Assembly: GCF_018987265.1 (NCBI RefSeq)
Contig: NZ_CP076853.1
Span: forward strand, 3,909,501-3,973,500
DNA length: 64,000 nucleotides
Origin: Rhizobium sp. WYJ-E13
GTDB lineage: Bacteria > Pseudomonadota > Alphaproteobacteria > Rhizobiales > Rhizobiaceae
Direction of reading: 5' to 3'
Each line of letters begins with the position of its first letter. Within the stretch, counting starts at the first letter, position 1. The notes under the pieces were generated by a model that was given only the letters and a program-made list of their open reading frames with translations, did no database searches and was not told where the DNA came from. A program made the translations under genes and the position numbers. This document shows, in pieces, positions 48,787-59,652 of this stretch.

Positions 48787-49397
48787 TGCTGAAGATCGGT
48801 CTCACCGGCTCCATCGGAATGGGCAAGTCGACGACGGCGAAGCTCTTTGCGGAAGCTGGTGTTCCGGTTAACGATTCCGATGCGGTCGTCCATGATCTCT
48901 ATGCTGGCGAGGCAGCCCCTTTGGTCGATGCCGCATTTCCCGGCACGATGAAAAACGGTGCTGTCGACCGTCAGGAGCTTGGCCGGCAGCTCGCGCAGAG
49001 TGCCGATGGCTTCAAAAGGCTGGAGCAGATCGTCCATCCTCTGGTGCGTAAACGGGAAAGCGAATTTCTGGAGCGACAGAAAGAAGTGGGGGCTGAGATG
49101 GTGGTCCTCGATATCCCCCTGCTTTTCGAAACCGGTGCCGAGCAAAGGGTTGATACAATCGTCGTCGTCAGCGCCGATCCACAGGTTCAGCGTGAAAGAG
49201 TGCTTGCGCGTCCGAACATGACGGAGGAGAAATTCAATATGATTCTCTCCCGCCAGATACCCGATGCGGAAAAGCGCCGCCGGGCTGATTACATCGTGGA
49301 TAGTGGCCACGGCATCGAGGCAGCAAAAGAGCGGGTGGCTGAAATCATCGCCGACCTGAAAAGACGGATAGCGAAGGACCAAGCCCCGAATGCGTGA
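48786..49397 (+). CDS. coaE: Dephospho-CoA kinase
   Basis: A 203-residue P-loop kinase making coenzyme A from dephospho-CoA. The Walker A is GSIGMGKST (8-16), with DSDAVVHDLYAGEAAPLV and VLDIPLLFETGAE following. Length is normal. Its ATG overlaps the aroE stop by one base, and its end overlaps dnaQ by eight. maf, aroE, coaE and dnaQ thus share one tightly packed transcript. Confidence 0.96.
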   Translation: MLKIGLTGSIGMGKSTTAKLFAEAGVPVNDSDAVVHDLYAGEAAPLVDAAFPGTMKNGAVDRQELGRQLAQSADGFKRLEQIVHPLVRKRESEFLERQKEVGAEMVVLDIPLLFETGAEQRVDTIVVVSADPQVQRERVLARPNMTEEKFNMILSRQIPDAEKRRRADYIVDSGHGIEAAKERVAEIIADLKRRIAKDQAPNA

Positions 49398-50100
49398 AAT
49401 CATTTTCGATACGGAAACCACCGGCCTCGACAATCGCTCGGACCGCATCATTGAAATCGGTGGCATCGAACTCCTCAACCATTTTCCGACAGGAAGGACG
49501 ATCCATCTTTTCGTCAATCCGGGTGACCAGAAGGTTCATCCGGATGCGCTCGCGGTGCATGGCATCACTGACGAATTTCTGAAGGACAAACCGCCCTTTG
49601 CTGATGTCGTCGACCAGATCCTGGAATTTTTCGGCGACGGCAAATGGATCGCTCACAACGCCACCTTCGATATGGGTTTCGTCAACTCCGAACTAGCTCG
49701 GATCGGCTTGCCACCCATCCTGCCGGATCGGGTCGTCGATACGCTCTCGCTTGCCCGCCGTAAGCACCCTATGGGTCCAAACTCGCTCGATGCGTTGTGC
49801 CGCCGTTATGGCATCGACAATTCGCACCGCACGAAACACGGCGCTCTGCTCGACTCCGAGCTTCTGGCCGAAGTCTATATCGAGATGATCGGCGGTCGGC
49901 AGGCAGCACTCGGTCTTGCGGGTCCCGCAAGCCAGCGCACGGGTGAAGTCGTGGTGGAAGATGTTATCGTCGCCACCATCATCGAACGGCCGCGGCCGCT
50001 GGCGCCGCGATTGAGCGAAGAGGAAGCCGAAGCTCACAACGCCTTGATCGCCAAACTTGGACAGAAGGCGGTCTGGTCGAAATACGATCAATTCGACTGA
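49390..50100 (+). CDS. dnaQ: DNA polymerase III epsilon subunit (proofreading exonuclease)
   Basis: A 236-residue 3'-5' exonuclease of the DEDDh type. The first motif is IIFDTETTGL with Asp7 and Glu9, the second is IAHNATFDMGFVN with Asp, and the third is HGALLDSELLAEVY with His and Asp. The C-terminal tail would bind the polymerase subunit. Length is typical. It overlaps coaE by eight bases and is followed by a bidirectional terminator shared with secB. Confidence 0.95.
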   Translation: MREIIFDTETTGLDNRSDRIIEIGGIELLNHFPTGRTIHLFVNPGDQKVHPDALAVHGITDEFLKDKPPFADVVDQILEFFGDGKWIAHNATFDMGFVNSELARIGLPPILPDRVVDTLSLARRKHPMGPNSLDALCRRYGIDNSHRTKHGALLDSELLAEVYIEMIGGRQAALGLAGPASQRTGEVVVEDVIVATIIERPRPLAPRLSEEEAEAHNALIAKLGQKAVWSKYDQFD

Positions 50101-50105
50101 AACAA

Positions 50106-50133
50106 AAATGCCCGGGTTTTTGCCCGGGCATTT
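50106..50133. terminator. Bidirectional terminator between dnaQ and secB
   Basis: Perfect 11-bp stem AAATGCCCGGG / CCCGGGCATTT with a six-base T-rich loop, between two convergent genes. The A/T outer pairs supply the T-run in both directions. Confidence 0.85.
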
Positions 50134-50157
50134 GAATATCCAGCCTGTGAGAGCCGC

Positions 50158-50640
50158 TCAGTTCGGAACGGCCTGAACCTTGGAGCGGGCCTGCTCTTCG
50201 GCAACGCGCTGCGCGAACATCTGCGCGAAATCGATCGGATCGATCATCAGCGGCGGGAAGCCGCCGTTGCGGGTGACGTCGGCAATAATCTGGCGGGCGA
50301 ACGGGAAGAGCATGCGCGGGCATTCGATGAAGAGAACCGGCAGCATGTGCTCCTGCGGGAAGCCGGCAACGCGGAAGACACCTCCATAGACGAGCTCGGT
50401 ATGGAATACCGTCTTATCGCCTTCCTTGGCTTCAGCGACCAGCGACAGCACGACATCGAAATCCGTTTCGGACAGCGGGTTAGCGTTGACGTTCACATTG
50501 ATGTTGATCGCCGGTGCCTTGTCGCGGGCCTGAAGCGAGCGCGGTGCGCCCGGGTTTTCGAAGGAAAGATCCTTGACGTATTGGGCAAGGATCGAAAGGG
50601 TCGGGCTCGCTGCGCCGTTGCTGCTGTTATCGTCTGCCAT
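50158..50640 (-). CDS. secB: Protein export chaperone SecB
   Basis: A 160-residue tetrameric chaperone that keeps preproteins unfolded for SecA. Typical stretches are [33 protein letters not shown], and [20 protein letters not shown], followed by [13 protein letters not shown]. The ATG at 50640 (MADDNSSN) matches the family; a longer reading to 50661 adds seven residues. It is convergent with dnaQ. Confidence 0.96.
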   Translation of the reverse strand: MADDNSSNGAASPTLSILAQYVKDLSFENPGAPRSLQARDKAPAININVNVNANPLSETDFDVVLSLVAEAKEGDKTVFHTELVYGGVFRVAGFPQEHMLPVLFIECPRMLFPFARQIIADVTRNGGFPPLMIDPIDFAQMFAQRVAEEQARSKVQAVPN

Positions 50641-50738
50641 GGGCTTTTCCTCGAGGGGCATTGAATGGTGCCGCCATCTAACATTTCGGGGATAGGCTTA
50701 CAACCCTGGGCCTCCGGCGCAGTTAATACGCCGCCGCA

Positions 50739-51257
50739 TTAGTCGCCGAGCTGTTTGCCGGACCAGGGCGACTTGCCGTTCGGCTCGCGATGATAGTCCT
50801 CTTCATCGAGATCGACCACCTTTGAATCGCTCGACTTGCCTGGTCGACCTCGAAAATCCGGACGCGAGGAAGCCGAAAAACCGCCGCCGGCCGTACCAAC
50901 GACAACGAAACGCTTTGCGATCGACTGCCAAAGCAGATTGCGAACCTGCGGGATAAGAAGCAGGATCGCCAGTATATCCGAGAGAAAGCCCGGGATGATG
51001 AAGAGCAGCGCGGCGATTACAGTCATCGCCGGATTGAGCAATTCCCGTCCGGGCATGGTACCGCTGCGCCCTTCGGCGGACATGCGACGCAGGATGCTGA
51101 TACCTTGCCGGCGCAAGAGGAATGAACCGACGACAAAGCCCAGCACGACAAGCGCCAGCGTCGCGGCAAGTCCAACTGCGCGGCCGACAATCACGAAGCC
51201 GGCGATCTCGGCAAGCGGCAGAAGCAGCCCGAAAACCGGCAGCATGGAAAAACGCAT
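50739..51257 (-). CDS. fxsA: FxsA-family membrane protein
   Basis: A 172-residue inner membrane protein of the FxsA family, named for overcoming F-exclusion of phage T7 in E. coli; the molecular role is poorly understood. Hydrophobic segments lie near residues 3-24, 25-46 and 77-105, with GRELLNPAMTVIAALLFIIP in the last. The C-terminal third is hydrophilic and probably cytoplasmic. The ATG at 51257 (MRFSMLPVFG) is chosen. It is divergent from the Tim44-like gene. Confidence 0.88.
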   Translation of the reverse strand: MRFSMLPVFGLLLPLAEIAGFVIVGRAVGLAATLALVVLGFVVGSFLLRRQGISILRRMSAEGRSGTMPGRELLNPAMTVIAALLFIIPGFLSDILAILLLIPQVRNLLWQSIAKRFVVVGTAGGGFSASSRPDFRGRPGKSSDSKVVDLDEEDYHREPNGKSPWSGKQLGD

Positions 51258-51383
51258 CTCTTTACCCCGAGTGGCTCGGGCTCCTCTTGGCACTGGCGAA
51301 GATACCAGCCATGATTTGAATCATTCGTATAGCCGGACTATATGGGGTTAGATATTAGGGATGTTAACAGCGAACGGCGGGAT

Positions 51384-52088
51384 ATGAGTTCAAACGACTT
51401 CATCACTTTATTTTTCTTGGTGGCGGCGGTGCTGATTTTCTTTCAGCTTCGGTCCGTTCTTGGACGTCGCACCGGAAATGAGAAGCCGCCGCGTGATCTC
51501 TATACGCCACGGGATGCCGCGCAGACCGATAGCGCCGATGCCGGCAAGGTCGTAACTCTGCCGCGGCGCGATGTGAATGGCGAAGAGGAAGACCGCTTTT
51601 CCGCCATCGACGCTTTCGCGCCGGCTGGCACGCCGCTGAACGAATCGTTGCGCGCGCTCAACCGAGCCGATGCCTCCTTCGACCCGAAGGAATTCTTGAA
51701 TGGCGCCCGCATGGCCTACGAGATGATCGTCATGGCCTTTGCCGATGGCGACCGCAAAACGCTGAAGAATCTTCTCTCCCGGGAAGTCTATGACGGCTTC
51801 GACGCGGCGATCAGCGATCGCGAAAACAAAGGCGAGAAGATGAAGTCCACCTTCGTGGGCATCGACAAGGCCGAGATTACCCATGCCGAGACCAAGGGCA
51901 GCGAGGCGCAGATTACTGTGCGCATCATCAGCCAGCTGATCTCAGCGACTTACGACAAGAGCGACCTACTGATCGAAGGCGATGCCGAAAATGTCGCCGA
52001 GGTCAACGACCTCTGGACCTTCGCTCGCGATACGCGATCGCGCGACCCCAACTGGAAACTCGTCGCGACCGAATCGGAACATGAGTGA
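51384..52088 (+). CDS. Tim44/TimA-family putative adaptor protein
   Basis: A 234-residue protein with one N-terminal membrane anchor (residues about 5-21, FITLFFLVAAVLIFFQLRSV), a charged linker, and a C-terminal Tim44-like domain. Alphaproteobacterial TimA homologues of the mitochondrial import factor Tim44 share this layout; the bacterial role is not settled. The ATG at 51384 (MSSNDFIT) follows a GGCGGGA site. Its last eight bases overlap mltA, so the genes are coupled. Confidence 0.88.
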   Translation: MSSNDFITLFFLVAAVLIFFQLRSVLGRRTGNEKPPRDLYTPRDAAQTDSADAGKVVTLPRRDVNGEEEDRFSAIDAFAPAGTPLNESLRALNRADASFDPKEFLNGARMAYEMIVMAFADGDRKTLKNLLSREVYDGFDAAISDRENKGEKMKSTFVGIDKAEITHAETKGSEAQITVRIISQLISATYDKSDLLIEGDAENVAEVNDLWTFARDTRSRDPNWKLVATESEHE

Positions 52089-53196
52089 CGCAGCCGGCTT
52101 TGCCCTTCAGGCGGTCAGTTTCGACGCAATGGAAGGCTGGAGGGATGACGATCCCTCCAGCCTTTTTGAAGTCATGGCTAGCTGTCGCCGTCATATTTCC
52201 GAAACGAACCCATATCGTACCGGTTCGCTGGGGCTGAGTTCAGCCGATCTTCTTCCATTGCTAGAGAAAGCAGAGGCGTTTCGTCCGTCCTCGGCAGAGG
52301 AAGCCCGCGCCTTTTTTGAAAAGCACTGTCAGCCGTTCCGGATTGTCCGGGCCGACGGCGTCAGTGGTTTCGTCACCGCCTTCTACGAACCGGAAATCGA
52401 CGTTTCCGACAGACAGGATGCGACCTACCGTTTTCCCATCTACCGGCGCCCGGACGACCTCATCGACCTCGACGATCAAAATCGTCCGGGCAAGCTCGAT
52501 GGTTCTTACGTTTTCGGGCGGTTGCGTGACGAGCTGATCGATGCCTATCCAGATCGTCGCGACATCGATCAAGGCTATCTCGAAGGCTGCGGACTTGAGA
52601 TCGCCTGGGCGAAATCGAAGGTCGATCTTTTTTTCGTCCATGTCCAAGGCGCCGCTCGTCTGCATTATCCCGATGGCAGCATCGGACGTATCACCTATGC
52701 CGCCAAAGCCGGCCACCCGTTCTCGGCTATCGGCAAGCTGCTGATCGACCGTGGCGAAATTGACCGCGCCAACATATCCATGCAGTCGATCCGCGCTTGG
52801 CTTGCTGCCCATCCGGACCAGGTCGACGAAATCCTATGGCATAACCGTTCCTATATCTTCTTTCGGGAGGCGCCGGTGGACGATCCGAATGCGGGGCCGA
52901 TCGCCGCAGCGAAGGTGCCATTGCTTGCGGGTCGCTCGCTCGCTGTTGACCGCCTGATCCATACTTTCGGCTTTCCATTCTTCATCCGTTCCGAAAGCCT
53001 GACGCATCTTGATGGCGGCAAGCCGTTTCAGCGGCTGATGCTGGCCCTGGACACCGGTTCGGCAATCCTCGGCCCCGCACGCGGCGACATTTTCACCGGT
53101 TCGGGTTATGCTGCGGGAGAACTGGCAGGGACGGTGCGCAACGATGCCGATTTTATAATTCTCATTCCGAATACCGCTGCAGCGAGGTTCCTCTGA
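52081..53196 (+). CDS. mltA: Membrane-bound lytic murein transglycosylase A family protein
   Basis: A 371-residue protein of the MltA family. The MltA domain includes GFVTAFYEPEIDVS and YRFPIYRRPDDL. The C-terminal 3D domain contains MLALDTGSAI and GDIFTGSG with catalytic aspartates. Such enzymes cleave peptidoglycan. The ATG at 52081 gives no signal peptide or lipobox, and a longer in-frame reading back to 51982 adds only hydrophilic residues, so export is unexplained. It overlaps the Tim44-like gene by eight bases and the Smr gene by one. Confidence 0.88.
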   Translation: MSDAAGFALQAVSFDAMEGWRDDDPSSLFEVMASCRRHISETNPYRTGSLGLSSADLLPLLEKAEAFRPSSAEEARAFFEKHCQPFRIVRADGVSGFVTAFYEPEIDVSDRQDATYRFPIYRRPDDLIDLDDQNRPGKLDGSYVFGRLRDELIDAYPDRRDIDQGYLEGCGLEIAWAKSKVDLFFVHVQGAARLHYPDGSIGRITYAAKAGHPFSAIGKLLIDRGEIDRANISMQSIRAWLAAHPDQVDEILWHNRSYIFFREAPVDDPNAGPIAAAKVPLLAGRSLAVDRLIHTFGFPFFIRSESLTHLDGGKPFQRLMLALDTGSAILGPARGDIFTGSGYAAGELAGTVRNDADFIILIPNTAAARFL

Positions 53197-53765
53197 TGGC
53201 GAAGGACCGCAAGCTCAGCTCGGACGAAAGAATCCTCTGGGGCAGGGTAGCCCGCAGCACCCGGCCTATGCCTGGCAAGACGGATGAGCTGACCGCGCTC
53301 GACGCATTCCTGCTGGAAGCCGAAGCAGCGGCCGAACAGGAAAAGGCCGAAAAGCAGAAGACGGCTTCACCTCAGCTGCAGCAGCCAGCACCGCAGATGC
53401 CCGCAAAACAGCCATCGGGCGTCCACCATCCGCTGGAGCGGCCGGTCAAGCGCAAGATCGCAAAGGGCAAACTGGCACTGGAAGCGCGCATCGACCTTCA
53501 CGGCATGGTCCAGAGCGAAGCACATTCCTTCCTGCTCGATTTCCTCATTCGGGCGCATGAACGCGGCATGCGGCACGTCCTCGTTATTACTGGCAAGGGC
53601 AGCTCCATGGGTAGCGAAGGCGCCTTGAAACGTGCCGTGCCGCTCTGGTTCTCCAAGCCGGAATTCCGCTTTCTGATTTCGTCCTATGAGTCGGCGGCCC
53701 AGCATCATGGTGGCGAGGGTGCGCTCTATATCCGCCTCTCCCGGCGCTCCGGAGAAACGTCGTGA
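53196..53765 (+). CDS. Smr domain protein
   Basis: A 189-residue protein with a charged, glutamine-rich N-terminal half and a C-terminal Smr domain. The domain shows ARIDLHGMVQSEAHSFLLDF and VLVITGKGSSMGS, the conserved DLHG and TGKG motifs. Smr domains bind and often nick nucleic acids. Start ATG overlaps the mltA stop (TGATG) and its end overlaps the next gene as GTGA. Confidence 0.87.
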   Translation: MAKDRKLSSDERILWGRVARSTRPMPGKTDELTALDAFLLEAEAAAEQEKAEKQKTASPQLQQPAPQMPAKQPSGVHHPLERPVKRKIAKGKLALEARIDLHGMVQSEAHSFLLDFLIRAHERGMRHVLVITGKGSSMGSEGALKRAVPLWFSKPEFRFLISSYESAAQHHGGEGALYIRLSRRSGETS

Positions 53766-54139
53766 CGCCGTTTGCAGAAGCAGTCCGCAAGCTGCGCGCC
53801 CGCAAGGGCGTGACGCAGAAACAGATGGCGGCCGCCCTGAATGTTTCGCCTGCCTATCTCTCGGCGCTCGAGCATGGAAGGCGCGGCGTGCCGAGCTTCG
53901 ATCTCCTGCAGCGCATCGCCGGCTACTTCAACATCATCTGGGATGAGGCCGAGGAACTCTTCCTCGTTGCAGGCTCTTCCGATCCGCGTGTGATCGTGGA
54001 TACTTCGGGCCTGCCGTCCGAATATACCGAATTCGCCAATCGCCTTGCCAAGCGAATTCGCAACCTTGACAGCGCCGATATCGCCCGGCTATCGGCGTTT
54101 CTTGAAAATGGCGGCAAAGGGGACGGAAAAGCGTCATAA
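53762..54139 (+). CDS. XRE-family helix-turn-helix regulator
   Basis: A 125-residue DNA-binding protein. An XRE helix-turn-helix occupies about residues 5-58, with KGVTQKQMAAALNVSPAYLS as the recognition region. The start is a GTG overlapping the Smr stop by four bases. No sensor domain follows. It ends the operon Tim44-like-mltA-Smr-XRE ahead of gyrB. Target genes are unknown. Confidence 0.85.
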   Translation: MTPFAEAVRKLRARKGVTQKQMAAALNVSPAYLSALEHGRRGVPSFDLLQRIAGYFNIIWDEAEELFLVAGSSDPRVIVDTSGLPSEYTEFANRLAKRIRNLDSADIARLSAFLENGGKGDGKAS

Positions 54140-54224
54140 TCCCCTGATTTATGCCTTGTTTTAGGGCCTTGCCATTGGGAACTCGCTGCAAAAAACCTAT
54201 ATTCAACATTGAAAAAGCCGGTGA

Positions 54225-56708
<2,484 letters not shown>

Positions 56709-56730
56709 CCGAAACCGGTCGCGAAAGAGC

Positions 56731-56763
56731 CCCGCAGCCATCAGGCTTGCGGGACTTTTTATT
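56731..56763 (+). terminator. Intrinsic terminator after gyrB
   Basis: CCCGCAGCC pairs with GGCTTGCGGG with one bulged base, loop ATCA, followed by ACTTTTTATT. Confidence 0.85.
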
Positions 56764-56768
56764 TGTAA

Positions 56769-57365
56769 TCAATCGTTGCCGATGAAATGACCGTTGAAGG
56801 CGACTTCCGAAAGCGGCTTGCGCTGGCTCGGAAATTCGCGCTCGCGGTTGCGCTCGGAAAGGGTGTTCTTGTCGGCAATGCGACCGACGGCAATGCCGGC
56901 TTCGACGCGATAGCCATCGGGAACACCGAGTTTTTCCTTGATCTCGTCATGCTTGATGCCGCCCATGCCATGGGCATAGAAGCCGGAAATACGGGCCTGC
57001 ATGGCAAGATGGCCCCAGGCTGTGCCGGCATCGAAAGAATGCGTATAGCTCGAGCGTCCCTCGCTGCGAGCGCCGTTGAAGCTGCGCGAGACCACAAAGA
57101 TCAGCGCCGAAGCGTTCTTTGCCCATTCCTGGTTGGATTCGACGAGCAGGCTCACGAATTCTTCCCAATGCTCGGAGCCCTTCAATGCATAGAGGAACCG
57201 CCACGGCTGCATGTTTGCGGAGGACGGTGCCCAGTGTGCGGCATCGAGCAGTGTCAGCAGCTGAGCCTCTTCGATGACCTCGCCGGTAAAGGCGCGGGGC
57301 GACCAACGGTCGAGAAACATCGGATCGATTGCATATTCGGATTCGCGGCTATTGGTTTTCGTCAT
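56769..57365 (-). CDS. Nitroreductase family protein
   Basis: A 198-residue FMN-dependent oxidoreductase. Family stretches are RWSPRAFTGEVIEEAQLLTL, DAAHWAPSSANMQPWRFLYA and GTAWGHLAMQARISGFYAHG. Members reduce nitro groups, quinones or other electrophiles with NAD(P)H. The ATG at 57365 (MTKTNSRE) is chosen. It is divergent from the glutathionyl-hydroquinone reductase gene, hinting at a shared response to electrophiles (inference). Confidence 0.88.
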   Translation of the reverse strand: MTKTNSRESEYAIDPMFLDRWSPRAFTGEVIEEAQLLTLLDAAHWAPSSANMQPWRFLYALKGSEHWEEFVSLLVESNQEWAKNASALIFVVSRSFNGARSEGRSSYTHSFDAGTAWGHLAMQARISGFYAHGMGGIKHDEIKEKLGVPDGYRVEAGIAVGRIADKNTLSERNREREFPSQRKPLSEVAFNGHFIGND

Positions 57366-57439
57366 ACTGGCTTCCGGAAGTTGGCGATGGACGGGGGTTC
57401 CACCGCAGAGATCGCTTAAGTGATATTTCCGCGCTCGCT

Positions 57440-57492
57440 TGCTTGGCAAGCAGAGTTTGGTCGCAGCCAGTGCACAATCTGTTTCCAGAAAC
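57440..57492. promoter_or_regulatory. Divergent promoter region with two dyads
   Basis: TGCTTG-G-CAAGCA (57440-57452) and GTTTC-CA-GAAAC (57481-57492) are perfect small dyads between the nitroreductase and glutathione-transferase-like genes. Either may be an operator; no regulator gene is adjacent. Confidence 0.35.
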
Positions 57493-57557
57493 TGGCCTTA
57501 CGCGCGCGCGGAACTCCCGGTAAAGCAGCGCAAATCCGGTCGATCAGGAGATACGGC

Positions 57558-58511
57558 ATGCTGGTGAATGGGAAATGGACCGAAGACTGGCAGCCGGTCC
57601 AGGCGAAGGACGAGAAGGGTGGTTTCGTCCGTCAGATATCGAGATTCCGCAATTGGGTCACGCCTGACGGCAGCGCGGGTCCGACGGGCGAGGGTGGTTT
57701 TTCCGCCGAGGCAGGGCGCTACCATCTCTATGTTGCCTATATCTGCCCCTGGGCTTCGCGCACGCTGATCGGCCGCACGCTCAAGGGGCTTGAAGACGCC
57801 ATTTCGGTTTCGATCGTCGAACCGGCACTCAGCAAGCAGGGCTGGCGTTTTGGCGATTATCCTGGCGCGACTGCGGATAAGTTGAACGGTGCCACCTATA
57901 TGCATGAGATCTACACCAAGTCGGATCCGGATTTCACCGGGCGAGCGACGGTTCCAGTTCTCTGGGACAAGAAGCGCGCAACGATCGTCAACAACGAATC
58001 GTCCGATATCCTGCGCATGTTGAACAGCGGCTTTGGTGATCTCGCGCATGGCGACATTGATCTCTATCCGGCCGCTCGGCGCAGCGAGATAGATGCCTTC
58101 AACGAGCGCATTTATCCGTCACTGAATAATGGCGTCTATCGCACCGGCTTTGCGACGACGCAGATCGCGTATGAGGAGGCTTTTGCGGAGGTCTTCGCAT
58201 GCCTCGACTGGATCGAACCGCAGCTCGAGGGACGCGGCTTCCTTTTTGCTGAGCATCCGACGGAAGCCGATATTCGCCTGTTCGTCACGCTCGTGCGTTT
58301 CGATATCGCCTATCATGGCCTCTTCAAATGCAATCTGCGGCGCCTCTCCGATTATGCCAAGCTCAGGGCTTTCTGCCGCCGAATGCTGGATTGGCCCGGC
58401 ATCGCCGAGACCGTGAATTTCGATCACATCAAGCGCGGCTATTATTCGATCGAAAGCCTCAATCCCACCCGCATCGTTCCTGTCGGACCGCAACTCACCG
58501 AAATTTTCTAG
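57558..58511 (+). CDS. Glutathionyl-hydroquinone reductase (Xi-class glutathione transferase)
   Basis: A 317-residue protein. The catalytic cysteine Cys63 sits in YICPWASRTLIGR, typical of Xi-class enzymes that remove glutathione from glutathionyl-hydroquinones. The thioredoxin-like N-terminal half also has RATVPVLWDKKRATIVNNES, and a helical C-terminal domain follows with INPS-type residues in ERIYPSLNNGVYRTGFA. The ATG at 57558 is preceded by a purine-rich CAGGAGA. A detoxification role is the usual expectation. Confidence 0.88.
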   Translation: MLVNGKWTEDWQPVQAKDEKGGFVRQISRFRNWVTPDGSAGPTGEGGFSAEAGRYHLYVAYICPWASRTLIGRTLKGLEDAISVSIVEPALSKQGWRFGDYPGATADKLNGATYMHEIYTKSDPDFTGRATVPVLWDKKRATIVNNESSDILRMLNSGFGDLAHGDIDLYPAARRSEIDAFNERIYPSLNNGVYRTGFATTQIAYEEAFAEVFACLDWIEPQLEGRGFLFAEHPTEADIRLFVTLVRFDIAYHGLFKCNLRRLSDYAKLRAFCRRMLDWPGIAETVNFDHIKRGYYSIESLNPTRIVPVGPQLTEIF

Positions 58512-58602
58512 CCGGGCGTACCGCTTCCGCGGAAAGGCATAATGACACCGATGAATAATTCGTTCATAGGTGGCGCACCCGCTTTCCATGAGGAGGATAT
58601 TC

Positions 58603-59445
58603 ATGAAGCTGATGCGCGTTGGAGAAGCGGGCCGCGAAAAGCCGGCCCTGCTCGATGCCGATGGCAAGATCCGCGATCTTTCTGCCCATGTCGCCGACAT
58701 CGGCGGCGAAGCGATCACGCCCGCAGGCCTTGCGAAGATTGCAGCCCTTGATCCGAAGAGCCTGCCGGAACTGGCCCCTGGCCGTATCGGAGCCTGCGTT
58801 GCCGGCACCGGAAAATTCATCTGCATAGGGCTGAATTACTCAGACCATGCGGCCGAAACGGGCGCGACCGTGCCCCCCGAACCCGTCATTTTTATGAAAG
58901 CAACGTCGGCGATCGTCGGCCCGAACGACAATGTCCAGATTCCGCGCGGTTCCGAAAAGACCGACTGGGAAGTCGAGCTTGGCGTCGTTATCGGCAAGAC
59001 CGCCAAATATGTGAGCGAAGCCGAGGCCCTGGATTATGTTGCCGGCTACTGCGTCTCCAATGACGTTTCCGAGCGCGCCTTCCAGACCGAGCGTTCCGGC
59101 CAGTGGACCAAGGGCAAGTCCTGCGACACCTTCGGGCCGATCGGCCCCTGGCTCGTCACCAAGGATGAGGTCGAGAATCCGCAGAACCTCGGTATGTGGC
59201 TCAAGGTCAACGGGCAGACGATGCAAGACGGCTCCACCAAGACCATGGTCTATGGCGTCGCCTTCGTGGTGTACTATCTCAGCCAGTTCATGTCCCTGCA
59301 GCCTGGCGACGTCATTTCTACCGGCACGCCTCCGGGTGTCGGCATGGGCATGAAGCCACCACGTTTCCTGAAGGACGGTGACGTCGTCGAACTCGGTATC
59401 GAAGGTCTCGGCACTCAGAAGCAACTCTTTGTTGCGGATCGTTAA
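58603..59445 (+). CDS. Fumarylacetoacetate hydrolase family protein
   Basis: A 280-residue metal-dependent hydrolase. The N-terminal subdomain begins MKLMRVGEAGREKPALLD. The catalytic domain has EPVIFMKATSAIVGPND and DWEVELGVVIGK, whose Glu123 and Glu125 plus a later Asp are predicted metal ligands. A perfect AGGAGG site precedes the ATG. Relatives include ureidoglycolate lyase, 2,4-diketo-3-deoxy-L-fuconate hydrolase and fumarylpyruvate hydrolase; which applies here is open. Confidence 0.88.
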   Translation: MKLMRVGEAGREKPALLDADGKIRDLSAHVADIGGEAITPAGLAKIAALDPKSLPELAPGRIGACVAGTGKFICIGLNYSDHAAETGATVPPEPVIFMKATSAIVGPNDNVQIPRGSEKTDWEVELGVVIGKTAKYVSEAEALDYVAGYCVSNDVSERAFQTERSGQWTKGKSCDTFGPIGPWLVTKDEVENPQNLGMWLKVNGQTMQDGSTKTMVYGVAFVVYYLSQFMSLQPGDVISTGTPPGVGMGMKPPRFLKDGDVVELGIEGLGTQKQLFVADR

Positions 59446-59488
59446 CTGTTTTTCCTGCGGAAAAGCTTAAACTTTATGCGCCAAGGTA

Positions 59489-59519
59489 ATGCCGGGAGAT
59501 CAATTTTCCGGCATTTTTC
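59489..59519 (+). terminator. Intrinsic terminator after the FAH-family gene
   Basis: AATGCCGG pairs with CCGGCATT around an 11-base loop, followed by TTTCT. Confidence 0.8.
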
Positions 59520-59538
59520 TTTCAAACTGTAATGTTAT

Positions 59539-59551
59539 GTTGCTGTGCAAC
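59539..59551. promoter_or_regulatory. TGC/GCA dyad upstream of phaZ, possible PhaR site
   Basis: GTTGC-TGT-GCAAC is a perfect dyad 102 bases before phaZ. Its TGC-N3-GCA core resembles the TGC-rich sites described for PHB regulators of the PhaR family. The identification is inference. Confidence 0.4.
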
Positions 59552-59652
59552 AAAAAACTGTTAGCCTACGTTGTTGTGCCAGCATTAACGGAAAGAGTCC
59601 GACGCCCTTCAATTGGTGTCGTCTTGCCGGATAGAGAAAGGTGGCGCCCTCC

